From contig NZ_CP042420.1 in NCBI RefSeq assembly GCF_007954625.1, positions 659,001 to 723,000 of the forward strand: 64,000 nucleotides of DNA. The letters are read 5' to 3'. This stretch comes from Leuconostoc lactis (GTDB lineage Bacteria > Bacillota > Bacilli > Lactobacillales > Lactobacillaceae). The notes beneath the pieces were generated by a model. It searched no databases. It saw only the letters and a list, made by a program, of their open reading frames with translations, and was not told the origin of the DNA. Below, one piece after another: positions 1 to 8,914 of this stretch. Made by a program: the position numbers and the translations under genes. Numbering within the stretch: the stretch's first letter is position 1; each line of letters starts with the position of its first letter.

Positions 1-66
1 CACCAACAACAATTAGCAACAGAATTAGAAGAAAAATTAGATGGAAAGGCGGGCGCTGATGTCTGA
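1..66 (+). CDS. C-terminal end of an upstream protein, probably the partner ABC exporter half
   Basis: Only the last 21 codons are inside the window, ending in TGA at 64-66. The tail is hydrophilic and Gln/Glu/Lys-rich, like the end of a nucleotide-binding domain. It overlaps the start of the next ABC exporter gene by 8 nt, which implies translational coupling. Heterodimeric exporters of the LmrCD/YheIH type are encoded as two such adjacent halves, so the partner subunit is the natural guess. The residues seen are too few to prove it. Confidence 0.5.
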   Translation, partial: HQQQLATELEEKLDGKAGADV

Positions 67-1864
67 AAATAATGAATCAGTCTGGGCGAAAAGTATTCCG
101 CTCAAAACACAAATTCGGGTGGTTACAACGTTGATGAAACAAGCAAAGCCCTTTCGCCAGATGTTTTTTGTCGCCCTTGCAATTGGTGGTGTCTTTGCGC
201 TCTTGCAAGCAGCCGCACCACGTGTGATTGCTTACTATATGACGACGTACCTGCATCAAGGGGATAATATCACCATCCAAATCATGTGGAGCTTTGCTCT
301 GTTAGTCGCTGCTATTCGGGTCTGTCAAGCCATTACGGATGGTCTGAATGCCTACTATTTCACGGTGGCCGCAGAATATGCGTTAGAAGATATCCGCGTC
401 AAGGTCTTTGAGAAGTTGCACACCTTAGGGATGCGTTTTTTTGATCGCGTGCCGGCGGGGTCTTTGGTGACGCGGGTGAACAATGATACGGCGTCATTAG
501 CAGATTTTTGGCGCTTTTTCATGGAATTAACCTTTGTGGTGATGAGCATGATTGGTGCTTATATCGGGATGTTGACGGTGAGTGTGAAAGCCACATTGCT
601 TATGCTAGTTGTGGTGCCATTTATTGTCATTTCGGTGGTGTTGTACCAGCGTTTCTCATCGAGTCTTTTCCGTCATATGCGTGAACGGCTCTCACATTTA
701 AATGCTAAAATTGCCGAAAGTATTACTGGGATTGATGTTATTCAAGAATTTTATCAAGAAGATCGGTTTAAAAAGGCCTTTGCTAAGGTCAACGGCGAAT
801 ATTTTAATGCGCGTTTTAAAATGATTAAAGCCGATGCATTGTTATTAGAGCCGATGATTGATTTGATGTTAGGTGGCGCAATGGTGCTGGTCCTCTGGTA
901 CTTCGGGGTTTTGTCGATGACCACTGCTGTCTCAGCTGGGGTAATTTATGCGTTTACTACCTATTTAAACAATATTTTTAGTCCATTAGAAAATGTGATG
1001 AATTTGTTTAGTCCTTTCCAAGAAGGATTGGTTTCGGGTTATCGCGTTTTAGGCATTTTGGATGATGACACGTATGCCCCAGCGCAAAATCCAGGCGCAG
1101 ATAAGCAAATTACCCAAGGGAAAATCGAATTTAAGCATGTCAACTTTAGTTACGATGGGCAACATCCAATCTTAAAGGATTTGACCTTCACAGCGAACCC
1201 TGGTGATACCGTGGCCTTGGTTGGCCACACCGGTTCCGGTAAATCGTCGACGATTAACACATTGATGCGCTTTTACGATTTTCAAAGTGGGGAAATTTTG
1301 CTCGATGGGCAGGATATTCGCGATATTGATCCCGTTGATTTGCGTCAAAAAATGGGGTTGGTGTTGCAAGAACCGTTTATGTTTTATGGGGATGTTGCCT
1401 CTAACATTCGGATGTATGATGATACGATTACCGACGACCAAATTATTAAGGCTGCTGAATTTGTTGGGGCAGATAGCTTTATTGATGAGCTGGACGGTCA
1501 ATATCATGCCAAAGTACAAGAAGGTGGTTCAGGCTTCTCGGCTGGGGAAAAACAGTTGATTAGTTTTGCCCGAACGATTGTTAAAGATCCAAAAATTTTA
1601 ATTTTAGATGAAGCGACCGCCAATGTGGACACAGAGACGGAAGTATTGATTCAACAATCACTCCGGAAAATGCGTCAGAATCGGACAACAATTGCGATTG
1701 CGCACCGTTTGTCGACCATCAAGGATGCCGACTTAATTCTCGTGTTAGATAAAGGCGAAGTGGTCGAGCGGGGGACGCATGATGCGTTACTGGCGCAACG
1801 CGGCCGTTACTATGACTTATATCGTTTGCAAGGGATGACAGATGATGAGACGGCAGTTAGTTGA
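59..1864 (+). CDS. ABC exporter, fused membrane and ATPase domains (heterodimeric multidrug type)
   Basis: This 601-residue half-transporter has an N-terminal six-helix type I exporter membrane domain (about residues 25-320) and a C-terminal ATPase domain. Walker A GHTGSGKSS lies near residue 388, the signature FSAGEKQ near 490 and Walker B ILILDEAT near 512. The glutamate after Walker B is present, so this half carries the intact catalytic site, as in the YheH/LmrD partner of heterodimeric pumps. ATG 59 is preferred over ATG 41 because GGAAAGG lies about 9 nt before it and it overlaps the previous stop. The substrate cannot be read from the sequence; drugs or lipids are typical of the family. 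Confidence 0.9.
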   Translation: MSENNESVWAKSIPLKTQIRVVTTLMKQAKPFRQMFFVALAIGGVFALLQAAAPRVIAYYMTTYLHQGDNITIQIMWSFALLVAAIRVCQAITDGLNAYYFTVAAEYALEDIRVKVFEKLHTLGMRFFDRVPAGSLVTRVNNDTASLADFWRFFMELTFVVMSMIGAYIGMLTVSVKATLLMLVVVPFIVISVVLYQRFSSSLFRHMRERLSHLNAKIAESITGIDVIQEFYQEDRFKKAFAKVNGEYFNARFKMIKADALLLEPMIDLMLGGAMVLVLWYFGVLSMTTAVSAGVIYAFTTYLNNIFSPLENVMNLFSPFQEGLVSGYRVLGILDDDTYAPAQNPGADKQITQGKIEFKHVNFSYDGQHPILKDLTFTANPGDTVALVGHTGSGKSSTINTLMRFYDFQSGEILLDGQDIRDIDPVDLRQKMGLVLQEPFMFYGDVASNIRMYDDTITDDQIIKAAEFVGADSFIDELDGQYHAKVQEGGSGFSAGEKQLISFARTIVKDPKILILDEATANVDTETEVLIQQSLRKMRQNRTTIAIAHRLSTIKDADLILVLDKGEVVERGTHDALLAQRGRYYDLYRLQGMTDDETAVS

Positions 1865-1966
1865 CCGGGTGTAATGTTAAGAAACTCACATTTTTATGTC
1901 ACGTTTCCTGCCATGGATTAATTTAAACTGGCGGGTGACACGTAGAATAGAAGTATGAGCAGACTG

Positions 1967-2015
1967 GGGCGAATCGTGTAATATGCCTGCGTATTGCACG
2001 ATAATCGCCCTTTTT
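1967..2015 (+). terminator. Strong stem-loop with T-run between the exporter and glnQ
   Basis: GGGCGAATCGTG pairs with CACGATAATCGCCC around a short AT-rich loop, followed by TTTTT. It sits 100 nt after the exporter stop and 58 nt before glnQ. It may simply end the exporter operon, or it may attenuate glnQ from a promoter around the TAGAAT at 1943-1948. No known riboswitch class was recognised in the region. Confidence 0.6.
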
Positions 2016-2072
2016 GTATCGGGACCGTGTGCCGTGTTAAAGCACTTGCGAGAAAAAAGGAGAAATTTATTC

Positions 2073-2810
2073 ATGTCAATGATTGAATTCAAAAATGTTG
2101 AGAAGTACTATGGCAACTTTCACGCATTAAAAAATATCAATTTGAAAATTGATGAAGGCGAGACCGTCGTGTTGATTGGCCCATCGGGGTCAGGAAAGTC
2201 AACGTTGATTCGGACAATCAATGGATTAGAAGAAATTCAAGAAGGCCAATTGCTGGTTAACGATTTTGATTTACACGATCCAAAAACAGATATGAACCGT
2301 ATCCGTAAGAATGTTGGCATGGTGTTCCAGCATTTCAATTTATATAACAATAAATCAACACTGGAAAATATCATGCTTGCACCCCGTTTGGTGTTGAAGC
2401 GTGATGAAGCGGAAAACAAAAAAATCGCGATGGAATTGCTTGAAAAGGTTGGCTTGGCCGACAAAGCAGCGAATATGCCATCTGAATTGTCTGGTGGACA
2501 AAAGCAACGTGTTGCCATCGCACGTTCATTGGCGATGAAGCCAAAAGCCCTATTGTTTGATGAACCAACTTCAGCTTTGGATCCGGAAATGGTTGGGGAT
2601 GTGTTGGACGTTATGCGTGATATTGCCAAGGATTCATCCATGACAATGCTTGTCGTGACCCATGAAATGAGTTTCGCGAAGGCAGTGGCTGATCGGGTAA
2701 TTTTCATGGCTGACGGACAAATTCTTGAAGATAGCACAACCAAGGCATTCTTTGATAATCCAAAAGAAGCACGTGCTAAGAAGTTCTTGAGCCAAGTTGA
2801 ACATCATTAA
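2073..2810 (+). CDS. glnQ: Glutamine-type amino-acid ABC importer, ATPase
   Basis: A 245-residue polar amino-acid transport ATPase that powers the two permeases downstream. Walker [10 protein letters not shown] is near residue 35, signature LSGGQKQR near 138 and Walker [13 protein letters not shown] near 159, with a switch histidine in VVTHEMSF. The start at ATG 2073 has AAAAGGAG 10 nt upstream. It is first in a glnQ-glnH-permease-permease operon. The length and GFQ-loop sequence (MVFQHFNLY) fit the GlnQ/HisP family; the exact amino acid transported is inferred from the family. Confidence 0.93.
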   Translation: MSMIEFKNVEKYYGNFHALKNINLKIDEGETVVLIGPSGSGKSTLIRTINGLEEIQEGQLLVNDFDLHDPKTDMNRIRKNVGMVFQHFNLYNNKSTLENIMLAPRLVLKRDEAENKKIAMELLEKVGLADKAANMPSELSGGQKQRVAIARSLAMKPKALLFDEPTSALDPEMVGDVLDVMRDIAKDSSMTMLVVTHEMSFAKAVADRVIFMADGQILEDSTTKAFFDNPKEARAKKFLSQVEHH

Positions 2811-2815
2811 AAATA

Positions 2816-2859
2816 GAGGAGGGGCGTTTACGAGTAATCTGAACGCACAGTAAATTATG
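2816..2859 (+). promoter_or_regulatory. Hairpin-bridged ribosome binding site of glnH
   Basis: A strong SD (GAGGAGG, 2816-2822) is 34 nt from ATG 2857. Between them GCGTTTA (2824-2830) pairs with TGAACGC (2840-2846), 7 bp with one G-U, loop of 9 nt, followed by 10 unpaired nt. TAA at 2851-2853 is in frame with glnH, so the hairpin is not coding. No second SD lies near the ATG. Confidence 0.7.
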
Positions 2860-3723
2860 GAAAAAGCTAAAAAACGACAATTTGGCATTATTGCAACAAT
2901 TGTTTTAGCTGCCGTTATTGTCCTCGGTTTAATGTGGGCAACAGCCACAGCTAAGAAAAATTCAGAACACGAAGACACGCTGGCGCGTGTTGAACGACTG
3001 GGTCGTATTGTCTGGGGTGTCAAAGCAGATACAAAATTATTTGGTTTGATGAACACCAAAACTGGGACACCAGAAGGCTTTGACGTGGATATTGCCAAAG
3101 CCTTGACGGTGCAAATTGCAAAACAAACTGGTGTACCGATGTCAGCACAATTCATCCCAGTATCAGCATCTTCAAAGATGCAGTTATTGAAGAACACTAA
3201 TATTGACGGATCTGTTTCAACGATGACGATTACGCCAGAACGTGAAAAGATTATTGACTTTACCAAGCCATATTTTGACGCCGGACAATCAATCTTGGTG
3301 AAAAAAGATTCCGGTATTCATTCTGTTAAAGATATGAATGATTCTAAGTACACGATTATTGTGGTCGTGGGCACAACTGCTGCCACGGAAATCAAGAAGT
3401 TTGCGCCTAAGGCAAAGGTTTTGGCAGTGCAAGACTATGCCACAGGTATGCAAGCGTTGAAGAGTGGTCAAGGGCAAGCGATGTCAACTGATAACGCGAT
3501 CTTGTACGGTTTTGCAACTGAAAACCCAGAGTATCACATTGCTGGTGGGACATTTACGCATGGGCCTTACGGGATTGCCTTTGATAACGATCAAGGCCCA
3601 ATGATTCGGGAAGCCAATAAGGCATTAGCAACGATCAAAAAGAATGGTGTCTACAACGCGTTAATTAAAAAGTGGTTCAGTGATGTTCCTGGTCTTGACT
3701 GGCACAGTTTGGAGGCGAAGTGA
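2857..3723 (+). CDS. glnH: Glutamine-type ABC importer, substrate-binding protein
   Basis: A 288-residue periplasmic-binding-protein family 3 protein that captures an amino acid outside the membrane and delivers it to the permeases. It has an N-terminal hydrophobic segment (about residues 9-28) and family motifs such as GFDVDIAKAL, TITPEREKIIDFTKPYFD and VVGTTAATEI. The N-terminus has no lipobox cysteine, so it is probably held by an uncleaved anchor or secreted, rather than lipid-modified. Its stop overlaps the next ATG. The start codon sits behind a hairpin-bridged SD. Confidence 0.9.
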   Translation: MEKAKKRQFGIIATIVLAAVIVLGLMWATATAKKNSEHEDTLARVERLGRIVWGVKADTKLFGLMNTKTGTPEGFDVDIAKALTVQIAKQTGVPMSAQFIPVSASSKMQLLKNTNIDGSVSTMTITPEREKIIDFTKPYFDAGQSILVKKDSGIHSVKDMNDSKYTIIVVVGTTAATEIKKFAPKAKVLAVQDYATGMQALKSGQGQAMSTDNAILYGFATENPEYHIAGGTFTHGPYGIAFDNDQGPMIREANKALATIKKNGVYNALIKKWFSDVPGLDWHSLEAK

Positions 3724-4367
3724 TGATTGAATTGTTTCAGAATAATTTTCCAACTTTGATGCAGGGCTTTGGTTACACGTTACTATCGAGTGTGATTGCA
3801 CTAGTGGGTTCCTTGATTTTGGGAACGGTGTTTGCGGTAATGCAAGTGATGCCACAGGCGTGGGTCCGTCGCATTGGTAATATTTATGTCCAAGTTTTCC
3901 GAAATATCCCACTTTTGGTGATTACGTTCTTCTTCTTCTTGGTCGTGTCACAGTACGTTAAAATGAGCGGTTTTGTTTCAGGAACTGTCGCGTTGATGTT
4001 GTATACATCAGCGTTTATTGCCGAAACCGTGCGTGCGGGTATTTTGGCGGTTAATGGTGGGCAAATGGAAGGTGCGCGTGCAAATGGGTTGTCATTTGCG
4101 CAAGCCATGCGCCATATTGTTTTGCCACAGGCGTTCCGTGTGGCCTTACCATCACTGGGTAACCAATTTATCAATTTGGTTAAAAACTCATCTATTTTAG
4201 CCTTTGTTGGTGGTTTGGACTTGATGTATCAAGGTAACATGATTGCAGCCAATACGTTTGAAACGTTTGGGACATATATCATTGTCGGTATCTTATATCT
4301 CATTATTACCTTACCGTTGAGTTACTATATGCAGCACCTTGAGCGTAAGCTCAAGCAGGCAGCGTAA
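3723..4367 (+). CDS. glnP: Glutamine-type ABC importer, permease 1
   Basis: A 214-residue HisM/GlnP-type permease with about five membrane helices and the conserved EAA-loop sequence EGARANGLSFAQAMRHIVLPQAFR, which docks with the ATPase. ATG 3723 overlaps the TGA of glnH, with GGAGG 8 nt upstream. The upstream GTG at 3720 is in frame but too close to the SD. Together with the next permease it would form a heterodimeric channel for the GlnQ/GlnH system. Confidence 0.9.
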   Translation: MIELFQNNFPTLMQGFGYTLLSSVIALVGSLILGTVFAVMQVMPQAWVRRIGNIYVQVFRNIPLLVITFFFFLVVSQYVKMSGFVSGTVALMLYTSAFIAETVRAGILAVNGGQMEGARANGLSFAQAMRHIVLPQAFRVALPSLGNQFINLVKNSSILAFVGGLDLMYQGNMIAANTFETFGTYIIVGILYLIITLPLSYYMQHLERKLKQAA

Positions 4368-4376
4368 GGAGGAATT

Positions 4377-5036
4377 ATGGCGACATTAGGATTTTTTAGT
4401 GCCTTTACACCACAAAATGTGACGTATCTATTAGGCGGACTGGGGATCACGGTTGGCGTATCTCTCATTTCAGTTATTTTGAGTTTAATTTTTGGTTCAA
4501 TTGTTGGAATTATTCAATTTGAACGTATTCCTTATTTTTCAAAATTTGTCGGCACAATCAATAACGTGATTCGTAATTTGCCACTATTGTTAATTATTTT
4601 CTTTGTTTACTTTGCGTTGCCAAAGATTGGGATTCACTTATCAGTTTTTTGGGCCACCATCATTGCGATGAGTACGTTTGAGTCAGCGATGTTGGCTGAA
4701 ATTGTGCGTGGTGGCTTGGAATCAGTTGATATTGGCCAATTTGAAGGTGCGCGTGCGAACGGCTTGAGTAATATGCAAACGATGATTTACATCATTTTGC
4801 CGCAAGCTTATAAGAAAATGATTCCACCAATTATTTCACAATTGATTTCATTAGTGAAGGATACCAGTTTGGCAATGGGAATTGTGTTGGCCGAATTGAT
4901 GTATCGTGGCCAGATTGTTTATGCACAGAACTCGACGTACATTATTCCAGTATTGATTGTGATTACGCTGGTATACTTCGTTCTAAATTACGGCTTGTCG
5001 TTAGTTGCACGTTGGGCTGATCGTAAATTAGCGTAA
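4377..5036 (+). CDS. Glutamine-type ABC importer, permease 2
   Basis: A 219-residue paralogue of the preceding permease with the same EAA motif (EGARANGLSNMQTMIYIILPQAY) and similar hydrophobic profile. It starts 9 nt after the first permease behind AAGGAGG. It is the last gene of the operon; only a weak hairpin, with no clear T-run, follows before the oppA promoter. Confidence 0.9.
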   Translation: MATLGFFSAFTPQNVTYLLGGLGITVGVSLISVILSLIFGSIVGIIQFERIPYFSKFVGTINNVIRNLPLLLIIFFVYFALPKIGIHLSVFWATIIAMSTFESAMLAEIVRGGLESVDIGQFEGARANGLSNMQTMIYIILPQAYKKMIPPIISQLISLVKDTSLAMGIVLAELMYRGQIVYAQNSTYIIPVLIVITLVYFVLNYGLSLVARWADRKLA

Positions 5037-5128
5037 GGATTGTCTTTAATTTCGGACAGTTATTTATGGATGTAATCTCATAAAAATGTGTTAAAACCCA
5101 TTATTTCAAAAAAATAACAAATAATTAG

Positions 5129-5157
5129 TTGTACATGAGAAAAACACATGGTATACT
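5129..5157 (+). promoter_or_regulatory. Promoter of the oppABCDF operon
   Basis: TTGTAC (5129-5134), 17-nt spacer, TATACT (5152-5157). The expected transcription start is near 5164, about 53 nt before oppA. The flanks are AT-rich and the RBS (GGGAGG, 5202-5207) is optimally spaced from ATG 5217. Confidence 0.75.
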
Positions 5158-5216
5158 AATATCTGTTAATAAAGAATTTAAAACACAAACCTTTATATCT
5201 CGGGAGGATATATGCT

Positions 5217-6851
5217 ATGGAAACATGGAAGAAGGTAGCCCTTGGTGCGGCTGCTGTAGTCGTTGTCGGTGGTGGAACACGCGCTGCTGGTCTTTGGGGC
5301 GGTTCATCAGATAATAGCAAGAACTTGTCATTCCAATTGCCAACACCTATTCAAACATTGGACATCTCTAAGAATACTGATACATACTCAGGTACGATCA
5401 TTGGTAACTCTGGTGCCAACTTGATGCGTGTGGATGCCAAAGGTAAGCCACAACTTGAATTGGCGAAGTCAGTTAAGCACTCTGACGATGGTTTGACTTA
5501 TACAGTTGAATTGAAGGATGGCTTGAAGTGGTCTGACGGTTCAAAGTTGACAGCCCAAGACTTCGTTTACACTTGGCAACGTATCGTGAATCCAAAGACA
5601 GCGTCACAATATGCTTACTTAGCATCTGGTGTTGAAAACGCGGATAAGATTGCAGCCGGTAAGGCCGCTGTTGATTCACTTGGTGTCACAGCTAAGGGCA
5701 ACACGTTGACATTCAAGTTGGAACGCCCAATGCCACAATTTGAATACTTGTTGACGTTTGCGAACTTCATGCCACAAAAGGAAAGCTTTGTGAACAAGGA
5801 AGGCAAGAAGTACGCGACAACTTCAGACACGGCATTGTACTCTGGTCCTTATAAGGTTCAAGGTTGGAACGGAACAAACAACACGTTCAAGCTTGTGAAG
5901 AATGACAACTACTGGGATGCTAAGAACGTCAAGACAAAAGAAATTGACGTGCAGGTTGTTCAAAAGCCTGAAACAGCTGTGCAATTGTACAAGCAAGGTA
6001 AGATTGATCGTGTGTCAATTTCAAACACACCTGAATTGTATAAGGCTAACAAGAACAACAAGGATGTCGTGAAGACACCAGAAGCAACAACAGCTTATTT
6101 GGAATATAACCAAACAGGTAAGAACAAGTTCTTGGCTAACGCTAAGATCCGTGAAGCTTTGAACTTAGCAACTAACCGTAAGGAATTGACTGATCAAGTC
6201 ACTTCTGGTGTGTCAACACCAGCCACTGGTTTGGTGCCAACAGGATTGGCTAAGACAGCTACTGGTGAAGACTTAGCCAAGTATGTTGCCCCTGGTTACA
6301 CATACGATCCTAAGAAGGCCGCTGAATTGTTCAAGCAAGGTTTGCAAGAAGTTGGCGAAACAAGTGCTACATTGACAGTAACTTCTGATGCTGATTCACC
6401 AACTGCTAAGACAACTTTGGACTACCTCCAAGGTTCATGGGAAAAGGCTTTGCCTGGTCTTAAGATTGAAGAAAAGTTTGTGCCATTCCAACAACGTTTG
6501 AAGGATTCACAAACACAAAACTTTGACATTGTTGTGACACTTTGGGGTGGTGACTATCCTGAAGGCTCAACGTTCTATGACTTGTTCAAGGATGGCGCAT
6601 CATACAACGATGGCCGCTTTACGAACGTCCCTTATACAGCCGCTGTTAACAAGGCCGAAACAACAGATGCTTTGAAGCAAGAAGCACGTGATAACGACTA
6701 TAAGGCAGCTGAAGCAGACTTGTTCAAGGACAGCAACTTTAACCCACTTTACTTCCGTTCAGGTTACTCACTACAAAATCCTAATGTGACAGGTATCATT
6801 ATCAACTCAACAGGATTGAACCAAGACTGGAAATTCGCTGTTAAGAAGTAA
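5217..6851 (+). CDS. oppA: Oligopeptide ABC importer, substrate-binding protein
   Basis: A 544-residue family 5 solute-binding protein. Recognisable parts are TPIQTLDISKNTDTYS, the region ending in LKWSDGSKLTAQDFVYTWQR, and YSGPYKVQGW. The N-terminus (about residues 5-28) is a hydrophobic Ala/Val/Gly stretch without any cysteine, so no lipobox is present. Codon use is very biased (almost only AAG, GAA, TTG and ACA), pointing to very high expression. It is the first gene of the opp operon. A stem-loop after it (6880-6918) may keep oppA mRNA more abundant than that of the membrane subunits. Confidence 0.92.
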   Translation: METWKKVALGAAAVVVVGGGTRAAGLWGGSSDNSKNLSFQLPTPIQTLDISKNTDTYSGTIIGNSGANLMRVDAKGKPQLELAKSVKHSDDGLTYTVELKDGLKWSDGSKLTAQDFVYTWQRIVNPKTASQYAYLASGVENADKIAAGKAAVDSLGVTAKGNTLTFKLERPMPQFEYLLTFANFMPQKESFVNKEGKKYATTSDTALYSGPYKVQGWNGTNNTFKLVKNDNYWDAKNVKTKEIDVQVVQKPETAVQLYKQGKIDRVSISNTPELYKANKNNKDVVKTPEATTAYLEYNQTGKNKFLANAKIREALNLATNRKELTDQVTSGVSTPATGLVPTGLAKTATGEDLAKYVAPGYTYDPKKAAELFKQGLQEVGETSATLTVTSDADSPTAKTTLDYLQGSWEKALPGLKIEEKFVPFQQRLKDSQTQNFDIVVTLWGGDYPEGSTFYDLFKDGASYNDGRFTNVPYTAAVNKAETTDALKQEARDNDYKAAEADLFKDSNFNPLYFRSGYSLQNPNVTGIIINSTGLNQDWKFAVKK

Positions 6852-6879
6852 AAGTTGGTCTCATTAAAATATAAGCAAT

Positions 6880-6918
6880 AACAAATAAGGATTGACGTAA
6901 GTTAATTCTTATTTTGTT
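6880..6918 (+). other. Intercistronic stem-loop between oppA and oppB
   Basis: AACAAATAAG (6880-6889) pairs with CTTATTTTGTT (6908-6918) with one bulge and an 18-nt loop. There is no strong T-run. Such hairpins commonly protect or partly terminate transcripts after a binding-protein gene that is needed in excess. Confidence 0.45.
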
Positions 6919-6938
6919 CATTATAGGAAATCATAATT

Positions 6939-7856
6939 ATGTGGAAATATATTCTCAAAAGACTAGGGTGGCTTGTCTTCACGCTATTCTTAGTCATTAC
7001 GGCGACGTTCTTCTTGATGCAAATTATGCCAGGAACGCCGTTTAATAACCCGAAGTTGACGCCAGAAGCCTTGGCGCAGTTGAAGACAACCTATGGATTA
7101 GACTTGCCATTGTGGCAACAATATCTTAATTATTTGGTTGGGGTTGCACATGGTGATTTTGGTATTTCATTCCAATATCAAAACCAACCGGTTAGCATGT
7201 TGATTGGGCAACGGTTACCTGTTTCGGCAGCGCTTGGGGCACAAGCTTTGGTTGTTGGTGTGATTGCTGGTTTGATCATGGGTGCCGTGTCAGCACGTAA
7301 CAAGAACAATAAAATTGATGGCACATTAGGCATTTTGTCAACGTTGGGTATTTCAGTGCCAAGTTTCATTTTGGGAATTGTCCTCGTCTACCTCTTTGGC
7401 TTCAAGTGGCCACTTTTCCCCGTTTCTGGTTGGGGTGATTCGTTCTCACAAACGATTTTGCCAACAATTGCTTTGGCAGTGAGTCCAGCAGCGATCACAA
7501 CACGTTTTGTGCGTTCAGAAATGATTGAATCACTGAGTTCTGATTATGTGCAATTGGCGAAGGCCAAAGGGTTGAGTGAGAAGGAAATCGTTAACAAGCA
7601 CGCTTACCGTAACTCAATGATTCCAGTTTTGACATTGATCGGTCCGATGGCGGCTGGTTTGTTAACGGGATCAACATTGATTGAACAAATCTTTTCGATT
7701 CCTGGTATTGGGCAACAGTTCGTGTTGTCTATTCCATCAAAAGACTTTCCGGTTATCATGGGCACAACAATTGTCTATGCGGCAATGTTGATGTTGATGA
7801 TTTTGATTACAGATGTGCTCACGGCGATCGTTGATCCACGTGTTCGTTTGCAATAA
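6939..7856 (+). CDS. oppB: Oligopeptide ABC importer, permease OppB
   Basis: A 305-residue DppB/OppB permease. It opens with MWKYILKRLGWLVFTLF, has about six membrane helices, and carries the EAA motif YVQLAKAKGLSEKEIVNKHAYRNSMIPVLT. The typical GSTLIEQIFSIPGIG helix follows near residue 240. It is preceded by TAGGAAA and followed 11 nt later by oppC. It pairs with OppC to form the peptide channel. Confidence 0.92.
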   Translation: MWKYILKRLGWLVFTLFLVITATFFLMQIMPGTPFNNPKLTPEALAQLKTTYGLDLPLWQQYLNYLVGVAHGDFGISFQYQNQPVSMLIGQRLPVSAALGAQALVVGVIAGLIMGAVSARNKNNKIDGTLGILSTLGISVPSFILGIVLVYLFGFKWPLFPVSGWGDSFSQTILPTIALAVSPAAITTRFVRSEMIESLSSDYVQLAKAKGLSEKEIVNKHAYRNSMIPVLTLIGPMAAGLLTGSTLIEQIFSIPGIGQQFVLSIPSKDFPVIMGTTIVYAAMLMLMILITDVLTAIVDPRVRLQ

Positions 7857-7867
7857 GGAGGCTTATG

Positions 7868-8899
7868 ATGGCAGCAAATACTGAAGATTTTGTCATCGTT
7901 GGCGCACAAAGCTCTGATGCCAACGAACATATTTCAAAGCCAGCCTTGTCATTTTGGCAAGATGCTTGGCGTCGCCTCAAGCTTAACAAGCTTGCGGTTG
8001 TATCCATGTGGTTTTTAGTTATTATTTTGGCTTTTGCCGTGTTATCGAATATTTTCGTCCCACAAAAGGCAGCCAATTCATTTAATTCTGATAAAGTTGG
8101 TGTGTATAAGAACTTACCACCAAACTCTGGCTTACCAATTCCTGGTTGGGATGGTAAGATCAAAGCGCCTGGCGACACGACCTCAACGAACGCTTATAGC
8201 GAACAAGGTGTGCCGGATGGGCAAAAGTTTATCTTAGGTACGGATAATATTGGCCGTTCAATGGCTAAGCGTGTCACTGTTGGGTTGCGTATTTCATTGT
8301 TAGTGGCCATTGTGGCAACATTCATTGACTTGGTCATTGGTGTGGCTTATGGTGTCTTCTCTGGCTGGAAAGGCGGCTGGGTTGATAACGCGATGCAACG
8401 TATCATTGAAATCTTGTCATCTATTCCAAACTTGATCATCGTGACGATGCTTGGTTTGTTGTTTGGTAGTGGGATTGCCTCAATTATTTTGGCAATTGCC
8501 ATGACAGGTTGGTTAGGCATGGCGCGCCAAGTCCGTAACATGACGTTGTCATTAAAAGAACGTGATTATGTATTGGCTGCGAAGTCATTAGGTGAAAGCT
8601 CATTTAAAATTGCGGTGAAGCATTTGATTCCAAACATGGCCGGTACGATCATTGTGCAAATCATGATGACTGTGCCAAGTGCGATTATGTTCGAAGCGGT
8701 TTTGTCAGCCATTAACTTGGGTGTGAAGCCACCGACAGCGTCATTGGGATCATTGATTGCGGATGCGCAATCAATGTTGCAATTCTATCCTTATCAAGTA
8801 TTAATTCCTTCAGCCGTGTTGGTATTGATCTCGTTGGCCTTCATCTTGTTGGGTGATGGCTTACGTGATGCATTTGACCCACGTGCGAGTGAAGATTAA
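7868..8899 (+). CDS. oppC: Oligopeptide ABC importer, permease OppC
   Basis: A 343-residue permease. It has an N-terminal cytosolic segment (SFWQDAWRRLKLNKLAVVSMW), a long extracellular loop, then the permease core with EAA motif YVLAAKSLGESSFKIAVKHLIPNM. Two tandem ATGs (7865 and 7868) follow AAGGAGG; 7868 has the better spacing. The C-terminus LGDGLRDAFDPR is characteristic of OppC/DppC. Confidence 0.92.
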   Translation: MAANTEDFVIVGAQSSDANEHISKPALSFWQDAWRRLKLNKLAVVSMWFLVIILAFAVLSNIFVPQKAANSFNSDKVGVYKNLPPNSGLPIPGWDGKIKAPGDTTSTNAYSEQGVPDGQKFILGTDNIGRSMAKRVTVGLRISLLVAIVATFIDLVIGVAYGVFSGWKGGWVDNAMQRIIEILSSIPNLIIVTMLGLLFGSGIASIILAIAMTGWLGMARQVRNMTLSLKERDYVLAAKSLGESSFKIAVKHLIPNMAGTIIVQIMMTVPSAIMFEAVLSAINLGVKPPTASLGSLIADAQSMLQFYPYQVLIPSAVLVLISLAFILLGDGLRDAFDPRASED

Positions 8900-8914
8900 G
8901 AGGTGTGCAAGAGA

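Noticed and set aside
2237..3266. Long - strand ORFs opposite glnQ and glnH
   Set aside because: They are antisense shadows of well-supported genes, without RBS or recognisable domains.
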